NCBI GenBank assembly: GCA_934569215.1
Contig: CAKTKF010000016.1
Location: 1-10,589, forward strand
Direction: 5' to 3'
Length of the DNA stretch: 10,589 nucleotides
Source: an uncultured Oscillospiraceae bacterium
GTDB lineage: Bacteria > Bacillota > Clostridia > Oscillospirales > Oscillospiraceae
Both the position numbers and the translations under genes were made by a program. Of the stretch, positions 1 to 6,072 are shown one piece after another. The notes under the pieces are model-generated. The model made no database searches and was not told where the DNA came from. It worked only from the letters and a program-made list of their open reading frames with translations. Each line of letters starts with the position of its first letter. Positions within the stretch are counted from its first letter, which is position 1.

Positions 1-794
1 TCGGACTGCCCCTGAGAGACCAGGAAGGAGGAGGGCACCTTTACGGAGTCGTACAGGGAAAGGTCGGTGCCTTCGCCGTAGTCGAAGGGTCTTGCGGACT
101 TGTAGACGCCCTTGGCCATGGGCCATTGCAGCACCGCGCGGCGGTCGTGGTCGTTGACCCATTCCACATCCGGCGGGAAAATGGTGCGGTAGGATTCGTT
201 CACGGCCACCGCAAGATTTGCCCACCACATGAAGATCTGGGGCAGATTGGCACGGTTGTACACCCGAATCTTTGCCTTGATGTAGCTGCGCCCCGGCTCC
301 ACGGTGATACCGGCCATGCCCTTCATCCGATAGAAGGGGTCTACTTCGCCTGTCCACAGGGTCTTGCTGCCGTCGGGATTTTCTTCCAGAGACGCTTCCA
401 GAGGCAGGAAGGTGGTGGGGCGGTGATGCTGGGGCCAATTGAACTCGATGCCGCCGGAAATCCAGGCACCGGCCAGACCCACCAGGGCTGGCTTAATGAC
501 CCGGTTGCGGTAGATAAAGTCATAATGGCCGATCTTGTCATAGCCGGAGAGAATCTTGCCGCCGATGGCAGGCAGAACCTGGGTCTGAATGTATTCGTTT
601 TCCAGGGTGTAGACCTCGTAGGACACATCCTTCTTTTCGTCGGTGATGCCGTCGGAATAGGGCAGGGGGTAAAGTCTGCCGGATGCTCCCTGATAGGGCT
701 TCTTCTCGAAGAACATGGGCATGGCGTTTGGCTCTTTGGGAATATAGGTGGGGATCACCTGCTGCTCCCTGCGAGCGGTGACGGTTTCTGGCAT
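1..794 (-). CDS. DUF5107 domain-containing protein (partial, 3' end outside the window)
   Basis: The minus-strand reading frame starts at the ATG at 794-792 and stays open to the left edge, giving the first 264 residues. An AGGAGG box at 804-809, nine bases upstream, decides the start. The block around residues 92-125 (DFIYRN, VIKPALVGL, GAWISGGIEFNWPQHHRP) and the early PMFFEKKPYQGASGRLYPLP stretch match what I recall of the DUF5107 family. In that family a mutarotase-like beta domain is usually followed by a long tetratricopeptide-repeat region. The rest, probably several hundred residues, lies outside the window. There is no signal peptide, so it should be cytoplasmic. Its biochemical function is not established to my knowledge; these genes often sit in sugar-use loci, as here. 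It is divergent from the sensor/regulator gene at 1016. Family assignment is fairly firm; any role in sugar processing is inference from context. Confidence 0.8.
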   Translation of the reverse strand, partial: MPETVTARREQQVIPTYIPKEPNAMPMFFEKKPYQGASGRLYPLPYSDGITDEKKDVSYEVYTLENEYIQTQVLPAIGGKILSGYDKIGHYDFIYRNRVIKPALVGLAGAWISGGIEFNWPQHHRPTTFLPLEASLEENPDGSKTLWTGEVDPFYRMKGMAGITVEPGRSYIKAKIRVYNRANLPQIFMWWANLAVAVNESYRTIFPPDVEWVNDHDRRAVLQWPMAKGVYKSARPFDYGEGTDLSLYDSVKVPSSFLVSQGQS

Positions 795-827
795 AAATAG
801 CAACCTCCTGTAGCATATTCTTGGTTT

Positions 828-860
828 CCTGATTCCATTGTAATGGAGGAGCGAATCAGG
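828..860. promoter_or_regulatory. Nested inverted repeat, candidate operator
   Basis: Perfect 8-bp arms CCTGATTC (828-835) and GAATCAGG (853-860) enclose 17 bp. Nested inside is a second dyad, TCCATT (834-839) and AATGGA (842-847), around GT. The structure overlaps the -10 box, the spacer and the first base of the -35 box of the minus-strand promoter, so a bound protein would block transcription of the DUF5107 gene. The divergent PBP-LuxR regulator is the obvious candidate ligand, by inference. Confidence 0.5.
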
Positions 861-865
861 GGCAA
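837..865 (-). promoter_or_regulatory. Candidate sigma-A promoter of the DUF5107 gene
   Basis: On the minus strand a -35 box TTGCCC (plus coordinates 860-865) is followed by a 17-bp spacer and a -10 box TACAAT (837-842), putting the start of transcription near 830. The boxes match consensus at 4/6 and 5/6 positions. The promoter coincides with a large inverted repeat (828-860), which fits control by a DNA-binding regulator. It was called by eye only. Confidence 0.5.
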
Positions 866-933
866 GACTAAAAAGTTCGGGATTCGACGGATTGAATTTG
901 TACTTTTTTCACATTTGCCCTTTTTGACGCATC

Positions 934-962
934 TTGCAGTTTGTGCATTATTGGTATATAAT
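934..962 (+). promoter_or_regulatory. Sigma-A promoter of the PBP-LuxR regulator gene
   Basis: TTGCAG (934-939), a 17-bp spacer and a perfect TATAAT (957-962) predict a transcript start near 969 and a leader of about 47 nt before the ATG at 1016. This is among the best promoter matches in the window. Confidence 0.7.
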
Positions 963-974
963 AGAAGATAACCA

Positions 975-992
975 GCCCGAAGCCATTCGGGC
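975..992. promoter_or_regulatory. 7-bp inverted repeat just downstream of the regulator promoter
   Basis: GCCCGAA (975-981), a 4-base centre, and TTCGGGC (986-992) form a perfect dyad a few bases after the predicted transcript start. It contains CCATTCGGG (983-991), which recurs at 2216-2224 in the transporter promoter. It could be an autoregulatory operator or, in RNA, a leader stem-loop. Confidence 0.45.
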
Positions 993-1015
993 ATACCCCT
1001 ATGGAGGCGAAAAAG

Positions 1016-2116
1016 ATGATTCTGATTTTTGTGGAAGATACCTATTCCCACAGCGGCTGGTGCCAGGATCTGGTGAACGGACTGGTATCGGAGCTGAAAA
1101 TGAAGCGGATGGCGTTCCGTTTTATCCGTTCCATTGAAGAAATGAGCCAGGGCAGCGGCTATATCTTTGTAATAGGCTCCTCCATCGCCTGGATCCGGAC
1201 GGTGCTGAAGGACGCCAATCGGGTGGGAATTTACCCAATTTTATTGTGCAATCAGGCGTTTCATGAGCTGGACGTGCGCTACAGCACGGTCTGCTCCGAT
1301 ACCAACGGCTCCATGCACCATCTGGTGGATACCCTGATCGCCACGGGGCGAACCCGCATTGCCCTGTACGGCACCAATCCCCACTCCGTGTCCGACGAAA
1401 GCCGGAAGAAAGCCTTTTACTACGCCATCGGGCAGGAGAATCAGCGGGACGTTTACATCAATGACGGCTCCATGGAGCGGTGCTTCCGGAGCTTTCAGGG
1501 AACCATGGCGGATTATGACGCCGTAATCTGCGCGAATGATTTTACGGCCATTTCTCTGGTACGCAATCTTCTTGCCAGCTACCCGCAGGAGCTGGAACGG
1601 CTGCTGATTATCGGCTGTGCCGAAACCAGTCTGACGGAATATTACAGTCCCTATATTCTCTCCATCCGGGTCAATTTTCAGGAATACGGCAAGGCCGCGG
1701 TGACTCTGCTGGAAAATCTGAAGCGCAATCCCTATCTTTCCCATGCCGTTATGTCCATCCGGTGGGATTTCAGTCCTTTGACCTCCCTGCGGAAGCTGGA
1801 CGGCGGCACCAGGGACAGCTGCCCGCCCTCCATCCCGGAATCACGGGACATCTTCTATCAGGACGCCGAGCTGACCGGTATGCTGCGGCTGGAGCGGATG
1901 CTCAATGAATGCGACAGCCTGGATCGGGAGATCATCGACTGCCTGCTGCGGGAAGAATCCTATGACAACATTTCCGAAAACTGCTTCGTTACCATCAGCA
2001 CCATCAAATACCGTGTGAAGAAAATGATCGGCCTTGCGGAGGCAGCAGACCGCCGGGGGCTGATTCGGCTGCTGCGGGAATATTTGCCCCAAGCGGACAA
2101 AATCGGCAATGGATGA
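1016..2116 (+). CDS. Transcriptional regulator: LacI-like sugar-sensing domain plus C-terminal LuxR-type HTH
   Basis: I place the start at ATG 1016 (366 residues) because GGAGG at 1003-1007 sits eight bases upstream. The in-frame ATG at 1001 would put this box inside the gene. Residues about 1-255 resemble the type-1 periplasmic-binding fold of LacI/GalR regulators: SDTNGSMHHLVDTLIATGR (94-112), DAVICANDFTAISLVRNL (168-185) and IIGCAE through FQEYGKAAVTLL (198-232). No N-terminal helix-turn-helix is present. Instead residues about 302-358 (LDREIIDCLL, ISENCFVTISTIKYRVKKM, RRGLIRLLREYL) look like a LuxR/GerE DNA-binding domain. There is no signal peptide or membrane segment, so it should be a cytoplasmic one-component sensor. 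Divergent from the DUF5107 gene and directly upstream of a sugar ABC operon, it most likely senses the sugar and controls both. The ligand, and whether it activates or represses, cannot be read from sequence. Confidence 0.82.
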   Translation: MILIFVEDTYSHSGWCQDLVNGLVSELKMKRMAFRFIRSIEEMSQGSGYIFVIGSSIAWIRTVLKDANRVGIYPILLCNQAFHELDVRYSTVCSDTNGSMHHLVDTLIATGRTRIALYGTNPHSVSDESRKKAFYYAIGQENQRDVYINDGSMERCFRSFQGTMADYDAVICANDFTAISLVRNLLASYPQELERLLIIGCAETSLTEYYSPYILSIRVNFQEYGKAAVTLLENLKRNPYLSHAVMSIRWDFSPLTSLRKLDGGTRDSCPPSIPESRDIFYQDAELTGMLRLERMLNECDSLDREIIDCLLREESYDNISENCFVTISTIKYRVKKMIGLAEAADRRGLIRLLREYLPQADKIGNG

Positions 2117-2175
2117 CGCGGTATGTGCATATTGCATAAAATCTTAAAATGTATTTCATGCAAAAGCAACAGAAC

Positions 2176-2212
2176 GTCTAAATTCTCGATTTTTTCAACA
2201 CAGAAATTAGAC
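2176..2212. promoter_or_regulatory. Long interrupted inverted repeat abutting the transporter -35 box
   Basis: GTCTAAATTCT (2176-2186) and AGAAATTAGAC (2202-2212) pair at 10 of 11 positions across a 15-bp centre. The repeat ends one base before the -35 box at 2213, a classic place for an activator site. It also contains a T6 run (2190-2195) and could contribute to ending the regulator transcript, although that run lies in the loop rather than after the stem. Confidence 0.45.
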
Positions 2213-2241
2213 TTCCCATTCGGGAATGGTTCCGATATAAT
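2213..2241 (+). promoter_or_regulatory. Promoter of the sugar ABC operon with an operator-like dyad in its spacer
   Basis: A perfect TATAAT (2236-2241) lies 17 bp after a weak -35 box TTCCCA (2213-2218). A perfect inverted repeat, CCATTC (2216-2221) and GAATGG (2224-2229), lies between and over these boxes. A further dyad, AAATGT-A-ACATTT (2244-2256), covers the predicted transcript start near 2248. The weak -35 box plus flanking dyads suggest regulated rather than constitutive expression. Confidence 0.6.
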
Positions 2242-2298
2242 TTAAATGTAACATTTGTCATGTGAGAAACAGCATGCAAATCAGAAAGGGAGCAGAAA

Positions 2299-3798
2299 AT
2301 GGGAAATGTAATAGAGTTTCGGAATATCACCAAATATTTCCCCGGTGTGAAAGCTCTGGACGACATCAGTTTTACCGCCAACGGCGGCGAAGTGCTGGCG
2401 CTGATGGGCGAAAACGGCGCAGGCAAATCTACCCTGCTGAAGGTGCTCAACGGCGACTATCAGCAGACCTCCGGAGAATATCTGGTCAACGGAGCGCCGT
2501 GCCATTTCAATAGCCCGCGGGAAGCCGTGGCCGCCGGCATCGGTGTGATTTACCAGGAGCGGCAGATCATGCTGGAGCTGACCGTCGGTGAAAATATTTT
2601 CCTTGGCCGCCTTCCCACCGGCTTCATGGGAAGAATCAAAATGCGCGAGGTGCACAGAAAAGCCCAGGCCATCATCGATGAGTTCGGTCTGGATATGAAG
2701 TCCACCGATAAGGTCAAGGATCTTTCCGTTGCTTATCAGCAGATGGTGGAGATCATGAAGGCTTACAGCCGGGAAAACCTGAAAATGATCGCCTTTGACG
2801 AGCCGACCGCGTCCTTGTCGGATTCGGAGATCGACTCGCTGTTCCGGATCATCCGCAAGCTGAAGGCGGAAGGCAAGGTCATTATCTACGTTTCCCACCG
2901 AATGGCGGAGATCCGGCAGATCGCCGACCGGGTGGCCATCTTTAAGGACGGCCGGTTTGTTGGCGACTCTCCCATGGACGCTATTACCGATAAGGAACTG
3001 GTGAAGAAGATGGTCGGCCGGGACTTGGGCGACATATTCTCCGGCCTGGATCGGAATACCACAATTGGTGACGTGGTGCTGGAAGTCAAGAACCTGTCCT
3101 CTCCCTTCCTGAAGGATGCTTCTTTCCAGGTGCGTGCCGGTGAAGTCGTGGGCTTCTCGGGACTGGTGGGCGCAGGCCGCACGGAGGTGGTTCGCGCCAT
3201 CATCGGCGCCGACCCCAGAACCGGCGGCGAGGTCTTCCTGAACGGAAAGCCCCTGAACTGCCGGACGCCCCATGACGCCATTGCAAATGGCGTGGTCATG
3301 GTTCCGGAGGATCGGAAGCTCCAGGGCATTATCCCCAGGATGAGTGTGGGTAAAAATATTTCCATCGGCTCTCTGGATCAGATCACCAACCGGCTGGGCA
3401 TTGTCAATACCCGCCGGGAGGAGCAGATCGGACTGGATGGCAAGGCCAATTTCAACATCAAGACCCCCAATCTGGAAAAGCCCATTGTAGAGCTTTCCGG
3501 CGGCAACCAGCAGAAGGCCATTGTTGCCCGCTGGATGAGCACCAAACCGGAGGTTCTGATTCTGGACGAACCGACCAAGGGTATCGACGTGGGCGCAAAA
3601 TCGGAATTTTACAACATGATCTGCGAATTTGCCAAGGAGGGTCTGGCTGTGATCCTGATCTCCTCGGAATTGCCTGAGGTCATCGGCCTGTCCGACCGGA
3701 TCATTGTAATGAGGGGACGCCGAATCGTCGGTGAGATTTCTGCGAAGGACGCAACGGAAGAAAAGCTCCTGAGCATGGCTATGATGGAGGAGACATAA
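2299..3798 (+). CDS. Sugar ABC transporter ATP-binding protein, AraG/RbsA/MglA type
   Basis: This is a 499-residue tandem-NBD ATPase, the usual length for the CUT2 family, energising sugar import at the inner face of the membrane. NBD1 has Walker A GENGAGKST (37-45), a Q-loop YQE (85-87), signature LSVAYQQMVEI (142-152), Walker B AFDEPTA with D167/E168, and switch His200. NBD2 has the degenerate Walker A GLVGAGRTE (288-296, Arg replacing Lys), signature LSGGNQQK (399-406), Walker B LILDEPT (420-426), and SSELPE in place of the switch histidine. This asymmetry is normal for the family. MVGRDLGDIFSG and PEDRKLQGIIP recall E. coli AraG. GGGAG at 2288-2292 sits six bases before the ATG. It is the first gene of an operon with the permease (1-base gap) and the binding protein. 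The substrate is uncertain: a pentose or similar sugar by resemblance. Confidence 0.93.
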   Translation: MGNVIEFRNITKYFPGVKALDDISFTANGGEVLALMGENGAGKSTLLKVLNGDYQQTSGEYLVNGAPCHFNSPREAVAAGIGVIYQERQIMLELTVGENIFLGRLPTGFMGRIKMREVHRKAQAIIDEFGLDMKSTDKVKDLSVAYQQMVEIMKAYSRENLKMIAFDEPTASLSDSEIDSLFRIIRKLKAEGKVIIYVSHRMAEIRQIADRVAIFKDGRFVGDSPMDAITDKELVKKMVGRDLGDIFSGLDRNTTIGDVVLEVKNLSSPFLKDASFQVRAGEVVGFSGLVGAGRTEVVRAIIGADPRTGGEVFLNGKPLNCRTPHDAIANGVVMVPEDRKLQGIIPRMSVGKNISIGSLDQITNRLGIVNTRREEQIGLDGKANFNIKTPNLEKPIVELSGGNQQKAIVARWMSTKPEVLILDEPTKGIDVGAKSEFYNMICEFAKEGLAVILISSELPEVIGLSDRIIVMRGRRIVGEISAKDATEEKLLSMAMMEET

Positions 3799-3799
3799 T

Positions 3800-4819
3800 A
3801 TGGCTAACAATACCGCGCAGGGGAAGACCCTGGAAAAGAAAGGCTTCAAGCTGCCGATCTCCGGCAATGCGCTTGTGCTTCTGGTCGCATTGGTTCTGGT
3901 GACGGCGATTTTCTCGGCGCTGAACCCCAACTACTTTACATACGGAAACTTCATTAACATTCTGGTTTCCTCCACGCTGATCGGACTGACCTCCATCGGC
4001 ATGACCTTCCTGATCATGACCGGCGGCAGCGACCTGTCCGCTGGCTCCGTGGCAGCCTTCGGCGGTGTGTTCATTGCCTGGGGTCTGAAAAATACCAGCC
4101 TGAACTGGGTGGTGCTGGTGCTGATCGTTCTGGCGGCTTCCTCTGTCGCGGGCATTATCAACGGCCTGATGGTCACCCGGCTGAATATCGTTCCCTTTAT
4201 TGCCACCCTGGTTTCCCAGTCTCTGTGGCGTGGCTGCGCCTACCTGCTGTGCGACGGCCGTCCCATCGCCATCAGCGACGCGGGACTGAAAAGTCTGGGC
4301 AACGGCATGATATTCGGCAGTGTTCCTTATCCCGTGATCATGACCATCCTTTTGTTCGTACTATTCGCGTTTATCCTGTCCAGCACCAAGTTCGGCCGCA
4401 GCATTTTTGCCATCGGCGGCAATGCGGAGGCTGCCCGACTGGCAGGCATCAACTCCAACCGAATCAAAATTATCTGCTATGTGATGACTTCTGTATTCGC
4501 GGCCATGGCCGGCATTATTCTGGCTTCCCGGATGTTCTCCGGTCAGCCCGCCGCCAGCCCCAACCTGCACTTCGACGCCATCACCGCCTGCAACCTGGCG
4601 GGCGTATCCATGGTGGGCGGCGTCGGCTCCATTCCCAGCGTGGCTCTGGGCGTGATTTTGGTTCAGGCCTTCAACTCCGGTCTGAACATGGCAGGCGTGT
4701 CCCAGTACTGGCAGTATGTCGCCCGTGCGGCGCTGCTGTTCGGCTCTCTGGCCATTGACTTCTATCGTCAGAGAAATCGTCAGAAGAGACTGCTGGCAGA
4801 CAGCATGAAGAATCTGTAA
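3800..4819 (+). CDS. Sugar ABC transporter permease, AraH/RbsC type
   Basis: A 339-residue hydrophobic protein, the normal size for a CUT2 permease, forms the membrane channel, presumably as a homodimer since only one permease gene is present. The cytoplasmic N-terminus (1-22) is followed by a first membrane segment at about 25-42 and by several more (for example about 52-75, 103-122, 176-194, 225-243, 262-290). Family marks include GGSDLSAGSVAAFGG (75-89), the ATPase-contact loop IGGNAEAARLAGI (205-217), LASRMFSGQP (241-250) and GVSMVGGVGSI (268-278). The last three blocks are close to E. coli AraH as I recall it. The start is one base after the ATPase stop, with GGAGGAG (3786-3792) inside the end of that gene, so the two are translationally linked. 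Substrate specificity cannot be read from it. Confidence 0.92.
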   Translation: MANNTAQGKTLEKKGFKLPISGNALVLLVALVLVTAIFSALNPNYFTYGNFINILVSSTLIGLTSIGMTFLIMTGGSDLSAGSVAAFGGVFIAWGLKNTSLNWVVLVLIVLAASSVAGIINGLMVTRLNIVPFIATLVSQSLWRGCAYLLCDGRPIAISDAGLKSLGNGMIFGSVPYPVIMTILLFVLFAFILSSTKFGRSIFAIGGNAEAARLAGINSNRIKIICYVMTSVFAAMAGIILASRMFSGQPAASPNLHFDAITACNLAGVSMVGGVGSIPSVALGVILVQAFNSGLNMAGVSQYWQYVARAALLFGSLAIDFYRQRNRQKRLLADSMKNL

Positions 4820-4833
4820 CCCTACGGTGTTTG

Positions 4834-4845
4834 CGGCTGTTGCCG
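4834..4845 (+). other. Small stem-loop between permease and binding-protein genes
   Basis: CGGC (4834-4837), loop TGTT, GCCG (4842-4845), followed by AAAAAC. It is short and weak. A hairpin here can protect the downstream binding-protein mRNA from decay, but there is no U-tract to suggest termination. Confidence 0.25.
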
Positions 4846-4878
4846 AAAAACATAAATTATCAAAACGGAGGAAACACA

Positions 4879-5943
4879 ATGAAAAAGCTGATCGCTCTGC
4901 TCCTGGCTCTGGTGATGATTCTGTCCCTGGCTGCCTGTGGCGCAAAGGAAACCACCCCCGAAACCAAGGCTACTGAAGCCGCTGCCCCCGTCGAGACCAA
5001 GGCTCCCACCGAGGAAGCACCCGCTGCTCCCACTTCTCTGAACATTTACGGTATCTACAAGTCCGAGTCCCCCTACTTCGTCAACGAAGCCGCTTCCATT
5101 GAGAAGGCTCTGAACGACAAGGGCGCCGAGTACGGCATCGAAGTCATCTGGCACTTCCTGAACTGCGACGGCGACGCGGAAAAGTACATGACCCAGATCG
5201 ACACCGCCATTGCGGACAATGCCGATGCCATCGTTACCTGCATCCCCGACCAGACCATGTCCGAGGCCGTTGTTGCCAAGTGCGAGGCTGCCGGTGTCGT
5301 CATCGTTGCCTGCGACGATCCTCTGAAGGACGGCGACGACAACAAGCTGGCTCCCTGGTTCGGCATTGACGCCTACAACATCGGCTACGCCGCCGGTGAG
5401 TGGATGGCTGACTACGCCACCAAGAACAACCTGACCGAAGACGAGACCGTTGGCGTTCTGTACATGACCATGAACACCACCTCCTCCTGCGTCCCCCGTA
5501 CCGAGGGTGAAAAGCAGGCTATGGCCGATAAGCTGAACGGTGTTTTCGACAACCGCACCTACGAGGTTGACTACGTGACCACCATGGAGGATGCCTACAA
5601 CGGCGCTTCCGCCATGATCGCCGGTCATCCCGAAATCAAGTCCTGGCTGGTCATGGTCGCTTCCGAGCAGGGTGCTCTGGGCGTCGCTTCCGCCATTGAG
5701 AACGCCGGTCTGGCTGACACCTCCTGCGTCGTGACTCTGGGCTGCGATGAGACCACCGGCCACTGGGAAGAGGGCAACTACGCCGTCATCCGTTCCGCCG
5801 CTTACTTCTCCGGCAAGGTCGTCGGTAAGGAAGCCATCGTTGCCGTAGTCGAGCACCTGGTCAACGGCACCGAGATCCCCAAGGAGTATGCGACTCCCGC
5901 CGTCATGGTCGATCCCACCAACTACAAGGATCACGTTCTGTAA
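4879..5943 (+). CDS. Sugar ABC transporter substrate-binding lipoprotein, AraF-like
   Basis: A 354-residue extracytoplasmic receptor tethered to the membrane. GGAGGA at 4867-4872, six bases upstream, fixes the start at ATG 4879. An in-frame TTG at 4831 would give a longer, unlikely leader. A lipoprotein signal peptide (KK, then a hydrophobic core at 4-15) ends in the lipobox LAAC with Cys20. A Thr/Glu/Pro/Ala-rich linker (23-53) precedes a type-1 periplasmic-binding fold (about 54-354). IVTCIPDQTMSEAVVAK (118-134), IVACDDP (142-148) and AMIAGHPEIKSWLVM (245-259) resemble E. coli AraF. The later sugar-contact region includes CDETTGHWEEGNY (289-301). Codon use is strongly biased to CTG, GCC, AAG and TCC, as expected for a highly expressed receptor. 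It is the third gene of the import operon, and a hairpin terminator follows. The ligand is likely a pentose-like or related sugar, not proven. Confidence 0.92.
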   Translation: MKKLIALLLALVMILSLAACGAKETTPETKATEAAAPVETKAPTEEAPAAPTSLNIYGIYKSESPYFVNEAASIEKALNDKGAEYGIEVIWHFLNCDGDAEKYMTQIDTAIADNADAIVTCIPDQTMSEAVVAKCEAAGVVIVACDDPLKDGDDNKLAPWFGIDAYNIGYAAGEWMADYATKNNLTEDETVGVLYMTMNTTSSCVPRTEGEKQAMADKLNGVFDNRTYEVDYVTTMEDAYNGASAMIAGHPEIKSWLVMVASEQGALGVASAIENAGLADTSCVVTLGCDETTGHWEEGNYAVIRSAAYFSGKVVGKEAIVAVVEHLVNGTEIPKEYATPAVMVDPTNYKDHVL

Positions 5944-5965
5944 TCAAAATCGAATTTAACGGGAA

Positions 5966-6004
5966 AGGGCAATCGGGGTTACCCGGTTGCCCTGAACCGT
6001 TTTT
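5966..6004 (+). terminator. Rho-independent terminator-like hairpin after the sugar-binding protein gene
   Basis: The arms at 5966-5977 (AGGGCAATCGGG) and 5982-5993 (CCCGGTTGCCCT) form a 12-bp stem with one T-G wobble and a four-base loop. A T5 run (6000-6004) follows after six bases. The T-run is short and displaced, so termination may be partial, letting some transcripts continue into the sulfatase. Confidence 0.6.
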
Positions 6005-6041
6005 CAGGGCAGCCGAATATCGGCTGCGGTGAAAAGCGGTT
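5995..6041 (+). other. Second long stem-loop in the sulfatase leader
   Basis: AACCGTTTTTCA (5995-6006) pairs with TGAAAAGCGGTT (6030-6041), 12 bp with one wobble. Inside, after a 2x2 internal loop, GCAGCCGA (6009-6016) pairs with TCGGCTGC (6020-6027) around ATA. It begins two bases after the preceding hairpin and takes that hairpin's T-run into its own stem. It lies 31 bases before the sulfatase ATG. Confidence 0.55.
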
Positions 6042-6072
6042 TCCATATTTCCCACTGAAAAGGAGAAAAAAC

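Noticed and set aside
126..800. Plus-strand open frame opposite the DUF5107 gene
   Set aside because: It lacks a ribosome site and recognisable domain, and the minus strand carries the DUF5107 protein with an AGGAGG box.
2247..2260. CcpA cre-like site TGTAACATTTGTCA near the transporter start
   Set aside because: The TG...CA ends fit, but the central CG of the cre consensus is missing, so it is kept only as part of a generic dyad.
2281..3930. Long open frame on the minus strand across the ATPase gene (549 codons)
   Set aside because: It is antisense to a complete, motif-rich ABC ATPase, has no family marks or good ribosome site, and its length is explained by codon bias of the real gene.
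4822..5934. Long minus-strand frame rich in Gly/Val opposite the sugar-binding protein gene
   Set aside because: It is a low-complexity shadow of GAC/GCC-rich codons on the opposite strand. The plus-strand gene has a clear lipoprotein leader and domain.
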